Positions 8,271-17,568 of a DNA stretch of 64,000 nt are shown in pieces. How positions within the stretch are numbered: position 1 is the first letter of the stretch; each line of letters opens with the position of its first letter. The position numbers and the translations under genes were made by a program. The stretch is taken from the NCBI GenBank assembly GCA_036745275.1, contig DAIOGK010000005.1:1-64000 (forward strand), given 5' to 3'. Origin of the DNA: JAIUNP01 sp020161975 (GTDB lineage: Bacteria > Pseudomonadota > Alphaproteobacteria > Rhizobiales > Beijerinckiaceae). A model generated the notes under the pieces. The model was not told the DNA's origin and did not search any database. It was given only the letters and a program-made list of their open reading frames with translations.

Positions 8271-9440
8271 TCAGCTCCGCGCAAAGACCAGATAGGCCAG
8301 CCAGCCGATCACGAGCCCCCAGAAGGCTGCGCCGATGCCCCACAGGCTGAAGCCGGAAGCAGTGATCAGAAAGGTCATCAGGGCAGGAAGGCGCGCATTC
8401 TCGGTCTGCAACGCGCCGGTCATCGCGCCACCGAATGCGCCGATCAGCGCCAGCCCCGCCGCCGCCTCGATGAGAATGGGCGATGAGCGCGCCACAAAGC
8501 CGGCCACCACGGCCGCCAGCGCGGCCAGAAAAATGTAGCCGATGCCGGAAAACACTGCCGCAACATAGCGCCGGGCCGGATCGGCATGGGCATCGGGCCC
8601 GGCGCAGAGCGCAGCAGTGATCGCCGCGAAATTGATGGTCGGGGCGCCAAAGGGCGCCGTCAGCGCCGAAAGCGCGCCCGTCACCCCCAGCCCGAGCTTC
8701 GGATCGGCCTGGTAGCCAAAGCTCTTCAGCACGGCGAGGCCCGTGATGTTCTGGCTGGCCATGGTGACGATAAAGAGCGGCAGCGCGAGGCTGACCAGCG
8801 CCTCCACCGTGAAAACCGGCATCGTGATCAGCGGCTGCGGCCATGCAAAACTGAGGTCCTGCACGGCATCGCCGCCCGTTACAGCCACGGCGCCGAGCGT
8901 GACCACAACCGCAGCCGGCACGGCATAGAGGCGCGCAAACCGCATGAACACGAGCCAAGTGACAAGAATGGCCAGCGCCGCTGCGGGAAAGGTCTTCAGC
9001 GCTACAAAAGGCGCGAGGCAGAACTTCAGCAGCACGCCCGCCAGCATCGCGCTGGCCAGCGGCGTGGGAATGGCAGCAACGAACCGTGCCAGAACCGGCC
9101 AGTAGCCGGCCAGAATGATCAGGAGGCCCGTGACGATGAACGCCCCCACCGCTGCGGGAAATCCACCCGCAACCGCCCCGGTGGTCGCCAGCAACGCCAG
9201 GCCGGGCGTGGTCCAGGCAATGGAAATCGGCATCCGCGTCTTCAGGCTGAGCAGGATCGCCGCCAGCCCCTTGGCAAAGCCGAGCAGCAGCAGGCCCGAG
9301 GCAATATCCGCCGTGCTCGCCCCCACCGCAGAAAGACCCGCAATCACAACCGCCACCGAACTCGCATAGCCGACAAGTGCGACAATCAAGCCCTGAAGGG
9401 CAGCATGGAGCGAAAAATCCGCAGAGAACGACCGACTCAT
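8271..9440 (-). CDS. benE: BenE-type benzoate/H+ symporter family protein
   Basis: A 389-residue, almost wholly hydrophobic inner-membrane protein with about 12 predicted helices. It has the family's characteristic stretches SIAWTTPGLALLA and IPTPLASAMLAGVLLKFC, and the length is standard for BenE. BenE proteins import benzoate or related aromatic acids with protons. No benzoate-degradation genes lie next to it, so the substrate is inferred from the family only. It faces the AT-rich island at its 5' side, which must contain its promoter. Confidence 0.9.
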   Translation of the reverse strand: MSRSFSADFSLHAALQGLIVALVGYASSVAVVIAGLSAVGASTADIASGLLLLGFAKGLAAILLSLKTRMPISIAWTTPGLALLATTGAVAGGFPAAVGAFIVTGLLIILAGYWPVLARFVAAIPTPLASAMLAGVLLKFCLAPFVALKTFPAAALAILVTWLVFMRFARLYAVPAAVVVTLGAVAVTGGDAVQDLSFAWPQPLITMPVFTVEALVSLALPLFIVTMASQNITGLAVLKSFGYQADPKLGLGVTGALSALTAPFGAPTINFAAITAALCAGPDAHADPARRYVAAVFSGIGYIFLAALAAVVAGFVARSSPILIEAAAGLALIGAFGGAMTGALQTENARLPALMTFLITASGFSLWGIGAAFWGLVIGWLAYLVFARS

Positions 9441-9473
9441 GCCACCATGCTAATGCATGTGGCCACGAAGTGA

Positions 9474-9835
9474 AAACCAGTTGAGCGTTTGAGTGATGCT
9501 CCAGAACACTGCAATTAATCGCCTCTCTGATGCTTTGATTTCCCCTTCAAAATATAATAAATTAAGCTACAATAATTTACAGATCGAGACCGTTTTATGT
9601 ATTTTATAGAGTAAATATCGAAAAATATACGATGAGTGTCGCGAATTTTTATAAACAGAAAATTTTATAACAGAAATTGTGGTTGAATTCATGCAGAACT
9701 GCATACAAACAGATATAAAAAATAGAATAGATTAAAGAATTAATCTCCGAATTTTTTTTGCAAAAATCAGGATAATTCGCAGCTAAAGTCCATCGTTGCT
9801 TTAAAATTGGCTGCTCTTGGAGCCTGCGTCATACG
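9474..9835. other. AT-rich non-coding island
   Basis: About 360 nt between benE and tRNA-Trp, far richer in A and T than the rest of the window, without a credible gene. It contains the inverted repeat ATGCAG-AA-CTGCAT (9691-9704), a hairpin with a following T-run (9729-9759) and several runs of A or T. It may hold the benE promoter and could be a remnant of acquired DNA; I recognise nothing further. Confidence 0.6.
9729..9759 (+). terminator. possible AT-rich hairpin terminator
   Basis: Perfect 7-bp inverted repeat AGATTAA (9729-9735) / TTAATCT (9740-9746) with a 4-nt loop, followed 5 nt later by eight T (9752-9759). It has the shape of an intrinsic terminator, but the stem is AT-only and weak. 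No gene upstream on this strand is evident, so it may end an unrecognised short transcript or be chance in AT-rich DNA. Confidence 0.3.
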
Positions 9836-9844
9836 CTGCGGGCT

Positions 9845-10090
9845 TTACCCGCACTTCGTACAGAAGTAGCCGGCGCAACGGGATGTTGTCCGGCAAGGTC
9901 TGGCCGACCGCTTTCCCGACGAGACATGCGAGTTGATTTCCGGCAGGTAGCCCACGATGACGCCACCGCCGTCGGCAATTCGCAGCAGGAAGCCTGGCCC
10001 GGTCACTACACCGCAGAACGGCATCGCGTGAACGATCCCGCTCAGCGAAAACAACCGGCAGATTTTGGCCTTTTCTGGTAGTTCCGCCAA
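9845..10090 (-). CDS. doubtful small ORF downstream of tRNA-Trp
   Basis: An 81-codon frame starting with TTG and without a visible ribosome-binding site. The translation has a plausible middle part (GFLLRIADGGGVIVGYL) and a Cys-containing tail (CAGYFCTKCG). I do not recognise it. It occupies the place directly after tRNA-Trp where many Alphaproteobacteria have secE and nusG, but shows no similarity to either. It could be a short orphan gene, a fragment, or a chance frame. Confidence 0.25.
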   Translation of the reverse strand: MAELPEKAKICRLFSLSGIVHAMPFCGVVTGPGFLLRIADGGGVIVGYLPEINSHVSSGKRSARPCRTTSRCAGYFCTKCG

Positions 10091-10108
10091 TTAAATCAAG
10101 GATTTAAC

Positions 10109-10185
10109 TGGCAGGAGTGGAGGGACTCGAACCCCCAACCCCCGGTTTTGGAGACCGGTGCTCTGACCAATTGAGCTACACTCCT
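10109..10185 (-). tRNA. tRNA-Trp (CCA)
   Basis: Minus-strand cloverleaf: acceptor AGGAGTG (10185-10179) pairs with CACTCCT (10119-10113), D-arm GCTCAA, anticodon stem CCGGT/ACCGG around the loop CTCCAAA, T-loop GGTTCGAGTC, discriminator G and an encoded CCA (10111-10109). The anticodon CCA specifies tryptophan. Confidence 0.97.
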
Positions 10186-10291
10186 AAGATCATGGTCCAA
10201 GATGCCCTTCGGCGGCTCCGTCGATCATGACCGTCACGTTTCCGTGTGCGCCGCCTATAGCCCGATGTGACCCGCGTCGTAAAGCGGGAAA

Positions 10292-10948
10292 TCACCGCCG
10301 TTCGGCAATCACGATCCACTGCTTGGCGATCCACTCGCGCGTGAAGCCGAGACTGACGAAATTCAGCAGCCGCCGCACCTCGTACGGCCTGTAGGTGCGC
10401 GCATCCACCGAATCGACCAGCTTGAGCCCACCCGCCTCGGCCAGTTGCCCAGCGGTCTCGCGCGTGAAAAAGCGCAGATGCGTCCGGTCGAGAATGCCGG
10501 AATCGCGATAGCGAAAATCGCCGAGGAAAAAGAGCCGCGCGAGGAACTTCCAGTTCCGCACGTTGGGCAGCGAAATATAGAGCCGTCCGCCCGGCGCCAG
10601 CAGCGGCGAAACGCGTTTCACCACGGCCCAGGGATCCACCAGATGTTCGAGCACATCGAGGCAGAACACGGCATCGAGCGAGCCGGGCGCGATGACTTCC
10701 TCGAAGGGGGCCGCCTCCACCGTGCTGACATAGAGCGTATCGAACAGCGGCCTTGCCACCGCCGCTGCGTCGGCATCGAGTTCCACCCCCACGGCGAAGG
10801 TGGCGCCGCCGCGCTGCTTGAGCACGGCGAGCGTACTGCCCTGCCCGCAGCCGATTTCAAGAACGCGGGCCGGCGCGCCCGCCACATGGGCGAGAACGTC
10901 ATGCCGTGCTGTGGCGAAATAGCGGAGATCCTGTCCGGGCGGGCTCAT
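10292..10948 (-). CDS. class I SAM-dependent methyltransferase
   Basis: A 218-residue cytosolic protein of the Methyltransf_11/23 type. The SAM-binding motif I is VLEIGCGQG (29-37); acidic residues of strand 2 follow (VGVELD), then FCLDVLEHLVDPW, the typical motif IV region, and GGRLYISLPNVRNWKF. Such short proteins often act in cell-surface glycan or quinone-like methylations, but the substrate cannot be read from the sequence. It lies 41 nt downstream of glutaryl-CoA dehydrogenase on the same strand and may be cotranscribed with it. Confidence 0.85.
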   Translation of the reverse strand: MSPPGQDLRYFATARHDVLAHVAGAPARVLEIGCGQGSTLAVLKQRGGATFAVGVELDADAAAVARPLFDTLYVSTVEAAPFEEVIAPGSLDAVFCLDVLEHLVDPWAVVKRVSPLLAPGGRLYISLPNVRNWKFLARLFFLGDFRYRDSGILDRTHLRFFTRETAGQLAEAGGLKLVDSVDARTYRPYEVRRLLNFVSLGFTREWIAKQWIVIAERR

Positions 10949-10989
10949 GGCCCGCCTCTAACATCCGCTTTGCGCAGACGCCAGCCCGA

Positions 10990-12186
10990 TCAGAAGAACG
11001 CCTGAAGCCCGGTAATCGCCCGCCCGAGGATCAGGGCATGAACGTCATGCGTACCTTCGTAGGTGTTCACGGTCTCAAGGTTGGCGGCATGGCGCATCAC
11101 CGGGAACTCATCGGAAATGCCGTTCCCGCCGTGCATGTCGCGGGCCATGCGGGCGATATCCAGCGCCTTGCCGCAGTTGTTGCGCTTGACGATGGAAATC
11201 GCTTCCGGCGCCAGCGTGCCGGCATCGAACATCCGCCCCACCTGAAGCGAGGCTTGCAGGCCCAGGGTGATCTCGGTCAGCATGTCGGCAAGTTTCTTCT
11301 GGAAAAGCTGGGTATTCGCCAGCGGCCGCCCGAACTGCTTGCGGTCAAGACCATACTGCCGCGCCGCATGGAAGCAGGCCTCAGCCGCGCCCATCGCGCC
11401 CCAGGAAATGCCGAATCGCGCCCGGTTGAGGCAGCCGAACGGCCCTTTCAGGCCGGCCACATTCGGTAAAAGCGCATCCTCACCCACCTCGACATTATCG
11501 AGCACGATTTCGCCGGTAATCGAGGCGCGCAGGGAAAGCTTGCCCTCGATCTTCGGCGCGGACAGTCCCTTCATGCCCTTTTCGAGCACGAAGCCCTTGA
11601 TCTCTCCGCCATGCGCCTCGGACTTCGCCCAGACGACAAAGACATCGGCGATAGGCGCGTTGGAAATCCACATCTTCGTGCCGTTCAGGCGATAGCCGTT
11701 CGCGGTCTTGACGGCCTTGGTGCGCATGCCGCCAGGATCGGAGCCGGCATCCGGCTCGGTCAGCCCGAAACAGCCGATCCATTCGCCGCTGGCGAGTTTG
11801 GGAAGATACTTCCGCTTCTGCGCCTCCGATCCGTAAGCCTCGATCGGATACATGACCAGCGAGGATTGCACGCTCATCATCGAGCGGTAGCCCGAATCGA
11901 CCCGCTCCACCTCGCGCGCCACGAGCCCGTAGGACACGTAATTCGCGCCCGCCCCGCCATATTCTTCCGCAACCGTCACCCCGAGCAAGCCAAGCGCGCC
12001 CATTTCACGGAAAATCGCCGGATCGGTCTTTTCCTTGGCATAGGCCTCTTTCACGCGTGGCTGAAGCTTCTCCTGCGCATAGTCGCGGGCGACATCGCGG
12101 ATCATCCGCTCTTCGTCGGTCAACTGGCTGTCGAGCAGAAGCGGATCCGCCCATTGGAATACGGCTTTCGAGGTCGGCGCGGCCAT
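10990..12186 (-). CDS. gcdH: glutaryl-CoA dehydrogenase
   Basis: A 398-residue flavoprotein that oxidises and decarboxylates glutaryl-CoA to crotonyl-CoA in the breakdown of lysine, tryptophan and aromatic-derived dicarboxylates. The acyl-CoA dehydrogenase fold is complete: FAD/substrate motif [24 protein letters not shown], and the C-terminal catalytic base E377 in [20 protein letters not shown], which is diagnostic for GCDH. The start at 12186 follows AGAGGA; a longer frame upstream has no such site. It is divergent from the pimeloyl-CoA dehydrogenase-like pair across a 184-nt gap. Confidence 0.95.
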   Translation of the reverse strand: MAAPTSKAVFQWADPLLLDSQLTDEERMIRDVARDYAQEKLQPRVKEAYAKEKTDPAIFREMGALGLLGVTVAEEYGGAGANYVSYGLVAREVERVDSGYRSMMSVQSSLVMYPIEAYGSEAQKRKYLPKLASGEWIGCFGLTEPDAGSDPGGMRTKAVKTANGYRLNGTKMWISNAPIADVFVVWAKSEAHGGEIKGFVLEKGMKGLSAPKIEGKLSLRASITGEIVLDNVEVGEDALLPNVAGLKGPFGCLNRARFGISWGAMGAAEACFHAARQYGLDRKQFGRPLANTQLFQKKLADMLTEITLGLQASLQVGRMFDAGTLAPEAISIVKRNNCGKALDIARMARDMHGGNGISDEFPVMRHAANLETVNTYEGTHDVHALILGRAITGLQAFF

Positions 12187-12370
12187 GGTCAAATCCTCTG
12201 TCAGGGGGAGGCGAATGATTGCCCTTCGCGGGGCGCAAGACAAGTGGATCGCCTCTGCGCCCTTGCCCTTGACCGGCGCTTTGCCACGTTCTACCTATGA
12301 TGTCAAATTTGCGGAATTTATTTCCGCTATGCAGAATTAAGTGTCGATCATTCGATTGCGGGAGGCTGGC

Positions 12371-13555
12371 ATGGAGCTTGAGTTCACCCCGGAGGAAGAT
12401 GCCTTCCGCTCGGAAGTGCGGGCCTTCATTGCGGCGAACCTGCCCGCCGCCACCCGGCAGCGGCTCGCCGAGGGTCGTCCGACGACGAAGCAGGATGTCA
12501 TGACCTGGACGCGCATTCTGCATGACAAGGGCTGGTCCACCCCTCGCTGGCCGGTGCAGTATGGCGGACCGGGCTGGACGCCGGTGCGGCAGCACATTTT
12601 TCTGGACGAGCTTCTGTCTTTCCCTGCGCCGGAACTGCTCTCCTTCGGCGTCTCGATGGTCGGACCGGTGATCTACACCTTCGGCAACGCGGCACAGAAG
12701 GCACGCTTTCTGCCACGCATCGCCCGGCTGGATGACTGGTGGTGTCAGGGCTTTTCCGAACCCGGCGCCGGCTCGGACCTTGCGAGCCTCACCACCCGTG
12801 CCGTGCGGCAGGGGGAGCACTATATCGTCAACGGCCAGAAGACCTGGACCACCTATGCCCAGCGGGCTGACTGGATCTTCTGCCTCGTCCGCACCGATCC
12901 CGCCGCAAAAAAGCAGGAGGGCATTTCCTTCCTGCTCATCGACATGACAACGCCCGGTATCACCGTGCGTCCCATCGATACCTTCGACGGCGGGCAGGAA
13001 ATCTGCGAGGTCTTCTTCGACGATGTGAAGGTGCCGGCGGAAAACCTCGTGGGGCAGGAAAACCGCGGCTGGGACTACGCCAAGTTCCTGCTGGGCAACG
13101 AGCGCACCGGCATTGCCCGGATTGGCACGGCAAGGTCCCGCCTCATCCGCGCCCGCGCCATCGCCATGCGGTCGCAGCGCGATGGCAGCCGTCTGATCGA
13201 CAACGCCCGCTTTGCCGGTCGGCTGATCGAGGCGGAAGTGGCCTTGAAAGCGCTGGAAATCACCCAGTTGCGCGTCTTGAGCGCCGATGCCGCGCGCGGC
13301 AGCACGGGCAAGCCCAATCCCGCCTCCTCAGTGCTGAAAATCCGGGGGTCGGAATTGCAGCAACGCAGCACGGAACTCTTGCTCGAAGCGCTCGGCCCCG
13401 ATGCGCTCGCCTACGGCAACGACACGCCCGCTGACCTGCCGGAGGGCGCAGACGCCATCGCCCCGCTCTATTTCAACACCCGCAAGGTGACGATCTACGG
13501 CGGTTCGAGCGAAATCCAGAAAAACATCATCGCAAAAGCGATTTTAGGGCTGTGA
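12371..13555 (+). CDS. acyl-CoA dehydrogenase, PimC-like large subunit
   Basis: A 394-residue acyl-CoA dehydrogenase. Visible are WPVQYGGPGW near the N-terminus, the FAD motif [13 protein letters not shown], the WTTYAQRADW segment and the C-terminal VTIYGGSSEIQKNIIAKAILGL. This set and the paired partner match the large subunit of the pimeloyl-CoA dehydrogenases of Rhodopseudomonas and Bradyrhizobium, which act on medium-chain dicarboxyl-CoAs. The start at 12371 follows GGGAGG; an upstream frame start at 12341 has no such site. The partner gene begins 3 nt after the stop, so the two are surely cotranscribed. The exact substrate is inferred. Confidence 0.85.
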   Translation: MELEFTPEEDAFRSEVRAFIAANLPAATRQRLAEGRPTTKQDVMTWTRILHDKGWSTPRWPVQYGGPGWTPVRQHIFLDELLSFPAPELLSFGVSMVGPVIYTFGNAAQKARFLPRIARLDDWWCQGFSEPGAGSDLASLTTRAVRQGEHYIVNGQKTWTTYAQRADWIFCLVRTDPAAKKQEGISFLLIDMTTPGITVRPIDTFDGGQEICEVFFDDVKVPAENLVGQENRGWDYAKFLLGNERTGIARIGTARSRLIRARAIAMRSQRDGSRLIDNARFAGRLIEAEVALKALEITQLRVLSADAARGSTGKPNPASSVLKIRGSELQQRSTELLLEALGPDALAYGNDTPADLPEGADAIAPLYFNTRKVTIYGGSSEIQKNIIAKAILGL

Positions 13556-13558
13556 CCC

Positions 13559-14686
13559 ATGAATTTTGATCTCACGGACGAACAACGCCTGCTTCAGGAC
13601 AGCATCGGCAAGCTTCTGGCGGATACCTACAGCTTCGAGCAACGCCGGCGCTATCAGGTCACGCCAATGGGCCGCGATCCTTCCGTCTGGCAGGTGTTTG
13701 CGGAAACGGGCCTTGCCGCCCTGCCCTTCAGCGAGGCGGATGGCGGCATCGGCGGCGGCAGCGAAGAGACCATGATCGTGATGGAAGCGCTGGGCCGCGC
13801 ACTGTCGCTGGAACCGTTCCTGCCCACCGTCGTCATCGGCGGCGCCCTGCTGAATGACCTCGCAACGCCGGACCAGATAGCCGCGCTGGTCCCAGGCATC
13901 ATTGGGGGCCGGACGATCCTTGCCTACGCGCACGAAGAGCCCGGCGCGCGATATTCCGAAGCGATTGCCACTACAGCCCATGCAACGCGTGACGGCTATG
14001 TGCTGAACGGCGCCAAAGCGCGCGTCCTCTTCGCAGACAGCGCCTCGATACTGCTTGTGACGGCCGGCATCGCTGGAGAGTCCGCCGTCTTTGCCGTGCC
14101 GGCGGATGCATCCGGCCTCTCCCTCCATCCTTACCCGACGCAGGACGGGATGCGTGCCGCAGACCTTACGCTGAAGGATGTGGTCATACCGCCGTCTGCG
14201 CGTCTCGGCGAAGGCACTGCCGATGCGCGCCCAGCCCTCGCCCGTGCGTGTGATATCGCTGTCGCCGCCCTCTGCGCAGAGGCGGTGGGAATCATGCAGG
14301 GTCTCCTCGACATGACGGTCGACTATCTGAAAACCCGCAAGCAATTCGGGCGGCCCATCGGCGATTTCCAGGCCTTGCAACATCGCGCGGCGGAAATGGT
14401 CGTGGAGATCGAGCAGGCTCGCTCCATGGCGCTTTACGCAGCCATGATGGTGCGGCAGGCCGATCCGGTCGCACGCGCCCGTGCGCTATCCGCAGCAAAG
14501 GTGCAGATTGGCCAGTCGGGCCGGTTCGTTGGCCAGTCCGCCATCCAGCTTCACGGCGGCATCGGCATGACCGCCGAATATCCCGCCGGCGCTGCCTTCA
14601 AGCGGTTGACGATGATTGAAAAGGCCTTTGGCGATACGGACTGGCACATCGAGCGACTGGCCAGTCTCGGTGGCGCATTGAGGTAG
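13559..14686 (+). CDS. acyl-CoA dehydrogenase, PimD-like small subunit
   Basis: A 375-residue protein, more divergent than its partner. The N-terminal part MNFDLTDEQRLLQDSIGKLL and the C-terminal IQLHGGIGMTAEYPAGAAFKR belong to the acyl-CoA dehydrogenase fold, and the residues KTRKQFGRPIGDFQALQHR are the conserved helix before the C-terminal domain. Small subunits of this kind form heteromers with the large subunit encoded just upstream (3-nt gap). It probably acts in beta-oxidation of dicarboxylic or aromatic-derived acyl-CoAs together with the GcdH encoded on the other strand. Confidence 0.85.
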   Translation: MNFDLTDEQRLLQDSIGKLLADTYSFEQRRRYQVTPMGRDPSVWQVFAETGLAALPFSEADGGIGGGSEETMIVMEALGRALSLEPFLPTVVIGGALLNDLATPDQIAALVPGIIGGRTILAYAHEEPGARYSEAIATTAHATRDGYVLNGAKARVLFADSASILLVTAGIAGESAVFAVPADASGLSLHPYPTQDGMRAADLTLKDVVIPPSARLGEGTADARPALARACDIAVAALCAEAVGIMQGLLDMTVDYLKTRKQFGRPIGDFQALQHRAAEMVVEIEQARSMALYAAMMVRQADPVARARALSAAKVQIGQSGRFVGQSAIQLHGGIGMTAEYPAGAAFKRLTMIEKAFGDTDWHIERLASLGGALR

Positions 14687-14850
14687 CGCGCGGGTCGAAA
14701 CGGGCAACGCGGTGAAGCAGAACGCTGCCTGCGGGCGAGCGTCGGCGTCGGTCTGCCGGTCGCAATGCGCGCCAAAATGCCCGTCCTCCCTTGCGTCCAG
14801 GCGGCGGGCGGGCCACATCTCAACGATCTGTTCACCACCCGGGACACTCG

Positions 14851-15543
14851 ATGACGCTGCTTTTCACACTCGCCGCTGCCGGGCTCCTCTATTGGGCGCT
14901 GAAGAACGGCCACCTCGGACTCGACAAGGCGCAGGCCCTGCAACTGGCGCGCGGCATGGGCGGTTATGCGCTGATCGGCCTTGGCATTACGCTGGCAACA
15001 ACGGGGAAAATCGCGCTGGCGATTCCGGCGGCGGTCGCGGGCCTGTGGCTCGCAGGCCTTCTCAGGATCAAGGCTCTGGAAGGCCTGCTCGGGCCTCTCG
15101 GCACATCGGCATCGGAGATTGAGATCGGCATCGACCCGAGGACCGGGGCGATTTCCGGAAAGGTGGTCACGGGACCGCTCGCAGGGCGCACGCTCGACAG
15201 TCTCACCCGCGAGGAAAGTCTTGCTCTCGCGCGTCGTCTCGCTGCGAGCGATCCCGGTTCCTTACGCCTGTTCGCAATAGACCTTGACCGCCGGTTTCCC
15301 GGTTGGCGTGAAGACCTGCAAGGTGGTGCGGACACGGGGGCGGGCCACAAGGCGCGCCCGGGCGTAATGACGAACGAGGAGGCCCAGAAGATCCTTGGCC
15401 TTGGTGCCGGCGCGGACGAAGCCGCTATCCGCGAGGCCCACCGCCGGCTGATCCTCAAGCTTCACCCCGATGTCGGCGGGTCGAACGCGCTGGCGGCGCT
15501 CGTCAACGAAGCCAAAGACGTGCTTCTCAGGCAGCATCACTAA
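14851..15543 (+). CDS. membrane-anchored J-domain protein
   Basis: A 230-residue protein. Two hydrophobic segments in the N-terminal quarter (about 2-15 and 33-75) suggest membrane anchoring; a middle section of about 90 residues follows, and a C-terminal J domain (about 171-230) carries the HPD motif at 205-207, which stimulates Hsp70 ATPase activity. The J domain is at the extreme C-terminus, as in TIM14/DjlA-like and other alphaproteobacterial DnaJ-like membrane proteins. I placed the start at the ATG at 14851 because the hydrophobic segment begins there. It is convergent with the carboxypeptidase gene. The client and Hsp70 partner are not evident. Confidence 0.85.
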   Translation: MTLLFTLAAAGLLYWALKNGHLGLDKAQALQLARGMGGYALIGLGITLATTGKIALAIPAAVAGLWLAGLLRIKALEGLLGPLGTSASEIEIGIDPRTGAISGKVVTGPLAGRTLDSLTREESLALARRLAASDPGSLRLFAIDLDRRFPGWREDLQGGADTGAGHKARPGVMTNEEAQKILGLGAGADEAAIREAHRRLILKLHPDVGGSNALAALVNEAKDVLLRQHH

Positions 15544-15614
15544 ACTCCAACTACGCAACTCTACTCAACGAGACAGATAAGCGACGCGACGTGCCTGTTC
15601 GGGGTCGTTGCCCC

Positions 15615-15638
15615 CGGAGCGCCGCTTCCGCCGCTCCG
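15615..15638. terminator. possible hairpin between convergent genes
   Basis: Inverted repeat CGGAGCG (15615-15621) / CGCTCCG (15632-15638) between the J-domain gene and the carboxypeptidase gene, which converge. No T-run follows on either strand, so its role as a terminator is uncertain. Confidence 0.35.
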
Positions 15639-15659
15639 TATGCGTTTCAAGCCTGAGGT

Positions 15660-17306
15660 TTAGATCTTTGCCGCAAAGCAGTCGAACCCGGACCGCTTAA
15701 GAGTCTTGCAGGCGGCCTCTGCCTCGCCACTCTCGAAGCCCGAGAACCGGGCACGGTAGAGGGTGGCATCCCCCTTCTGCACCTTCTCGGTGAAGGCATC
15801 GGCATCGGCGAGCACCTTCGGCGAAGCGGTCTTGGCCTTCGATAGCAGGCTCCGGGCCTTGCTTTCGTCATCGGTCGCGCCAAGCTGGATCACCCAGCCG
15901 GTGCGGGCATTGGCAGCCTCGCTGGCGGGCGTCGCCACCACCTTTTGCTGCGAGACGCGGGCCTGGCCCTTGGCAGCCTCAACCTTGGCGTTGTCGATCG
16001 TGTTGGTCATCATGGCCGGGATGATCTGCGGCATCGGCTGACCTTCCTCGGCCTCGACCGTCTCGATGGCCGAGTTCGTATAGCGCACGAAGCCCGGAGG
16101 AACCGGGCGGCCCTCACCCTTCTGTGACGGCTGCGCGCCGACATTCCAGCGCATGGCCGGGCTCGCCGGTGTCGTGGTGGCAGCCAGCGCCAGCGGCGCA
16201 CTGCCCGGACGGGTCGGCGTGGTGTTGGTCGCAATCAGCGCCATCGGCTGGCCAACACGCGGCGACGGGGCCACCTTGGCTTCGCTGACAACAGCAGCGC
16301 GCGGGCGGGCAACGGGCGCGGGGATCGCCGCAGCCGCTACCGGCTGGCCGGACGAGATCACGACCTTTTCGCGGCGCGCCGGCTTCACATCATCCTCATC
16401 ATCCAGAGCGGCGACATCGACAACCTTCGGCGTCTGGCGGGCACCGGCATAGGCGCGCGGCAGATGCTGGCCAACGAGCGAGGCGACCTGCGCATCACGC
16501 ATCCGACCCGATCGACCACCAAGGACCACAGTGATGATCTGGCGGCCTTCGGATTTGGCCGAGGTCAAAAGGTTGAAGCCCGAGGCTCGCGTGTAGCCGG
16601 TCTTGATGCCGTCAACACCCTCGACCCGACCCAGCAGCCGGTTGTGGTTGCGATAGGCATTGCCGTCGTAATTGAACACACGGGTGCCGAAATAGTGGTA
16701 GTATTTCGGGAAGCGATCCTGAATGGCCCGACCCAGCAAGGCAAGATCACGCGCGGTCGTGATCTGCTCCGGATCCGGCAGCCCGGATGCGTTCACAAAG
16801 GTTGACCCCTTCATCCCGATCGAACGGGCCTTCTCGGTCATCATCTCGGCAAAGCGATCCTCGGAACCGCTGATATTTTCACCAACCGCAGCCGCAATGT
16901 CATTGGCCGACTTCGTGACGAGCGCCTTGATGGCATCCTCGACCGAGATCGTCTCGCCGGCCTGAAGCCCCAGCTTCGACGGCGCCTGCCGCGCCGCATG
17001 GGCGGAAATCTTGAGTTCGCTGTCGAGTGTGAAACGCCCGCGCTCAAGCTGCTCAAACAGCATGTAGAGCGTCATCACCTTGGTGACGGAAGCTGGATGG
17101 CGCGGCGCATCGGCATTGGTAGCCTGAAGCGTCTTGCCGGTCTTCACATCGACCACGATGGAGGCAAAGGGTGGTGAATAGGCCGCCTGCCGGGCCCGCT
17201 TTCGCGCCGCCTCCGCCTGCACGGAGAGAGACATCAGGGCCGTGGTGGCAAAAACAGCCGAAATCGCAACACGACCAACTACGCTACCCGCACTCAAACC
17301 AAACAT
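15660..17306 (-). CDS. D-alanyl-D-alanine carboxypeptidase with C-terminal SPOR domain
   Basis: A 548-residue periplasmic penicillin-binding protein of the DacA/DacC (PBP5/6, S11) family that trims the terminal D-Ala from peptidoglycan stem peptides. A signal peptide (about 1-33) is followed by the S11 domain with SVTK (S73, K76), SAN (133-135) and KTG (235-237). A long low-complexity Ala/Pro/Val-rich linker (about 300-460) leads to a C-terminal SPOR domain (about 470-548, starting WVIQLGA), which binds denuded septal glycan and would place the enzyme at the division site. It differs from classical PBP5 by having this linker and SPOR domain in place of the amphipathic membrane anchor. Confidence 0.93.
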   Translation of the reverse strand: MFGLSAGSVVGRVAISAVFATTALMSLSVQAEAARKRARQAAYSPPFASIVVDVKTGKTLQATNADAPRHPASVTKVMTLYMLFEQLERGRFTLDSELKISAHAARQAPSKLGLQAGETISVEDAIKALVTKSANDIAAAVGENISGSEDRFAEMMTEKARSIGMKGSTFVNASGLPDPEQITTARDLALLGRAIQDRFPKYYHYFGTRVFNYDGNAYRNHNRLLGRVEGVDGIKTGYTRASGFNLLTSAKSEGRQIITVVLGGRSGRMRDAQVASLVGQHLPRAYAGARQTPKVVDVAALDDEDDVKPARREKVVISSGQPVAAAAIPAPVARPRAAVVSEAKVAPSPRVGQPMALIATNTTPTRPGSAPLALAATTTPASPAMRWNVGAQPSQKGEGRPVPPGFVRYTNSAIETVEAEEGQPMPQIIPAMMTNTIDNAKVEAAKGQARVSQQKVVATPASEAANARTGWVIQLGATDDESKARSLLSKAKTASPKVLADADAFTEKVQKGDATLYRARFSGFESGEAEAACKTLKRSGFDCFAAKI

Positions 17307-17568
17307 GCAACGCGCCCCGCTTTTCCGGTTGCCCCGGAAACCCCGAAACCCCAGCGACGCGACTCCTGCGCCGAAGGAACAAGGACACGATACGAAGCTG
17401 CGGTTACCCGATGATTAAGCGGCTAGGTTAAAATTGCCGGGCCATCCACCCCCGGCATCTGGTGGACTGGTGGCGGCGCGCCTACGCGCAAACCCTGTGT
17501 GCTGGCGCAGGAGCGGGACGAAATTTCATCATCACACGAGTGCGTTAATGCATGTTCTTAAAGCTTCA

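Noticed and set aside
9845..10090. secE or nusG after tRNA-Trp
   Set aside because: The frame here shows no SecE or NusG motif and begins with TTG without a ribosome-binding site; listed only as a doubtful ORF.
13559..14686. Functional loss of the PimD-like subunit
   Set aside because: The sequence diverges from classical acyl-CoA dehydrogenases, but this is normal for small subunits; the frame is intact and closely linked to its partner.
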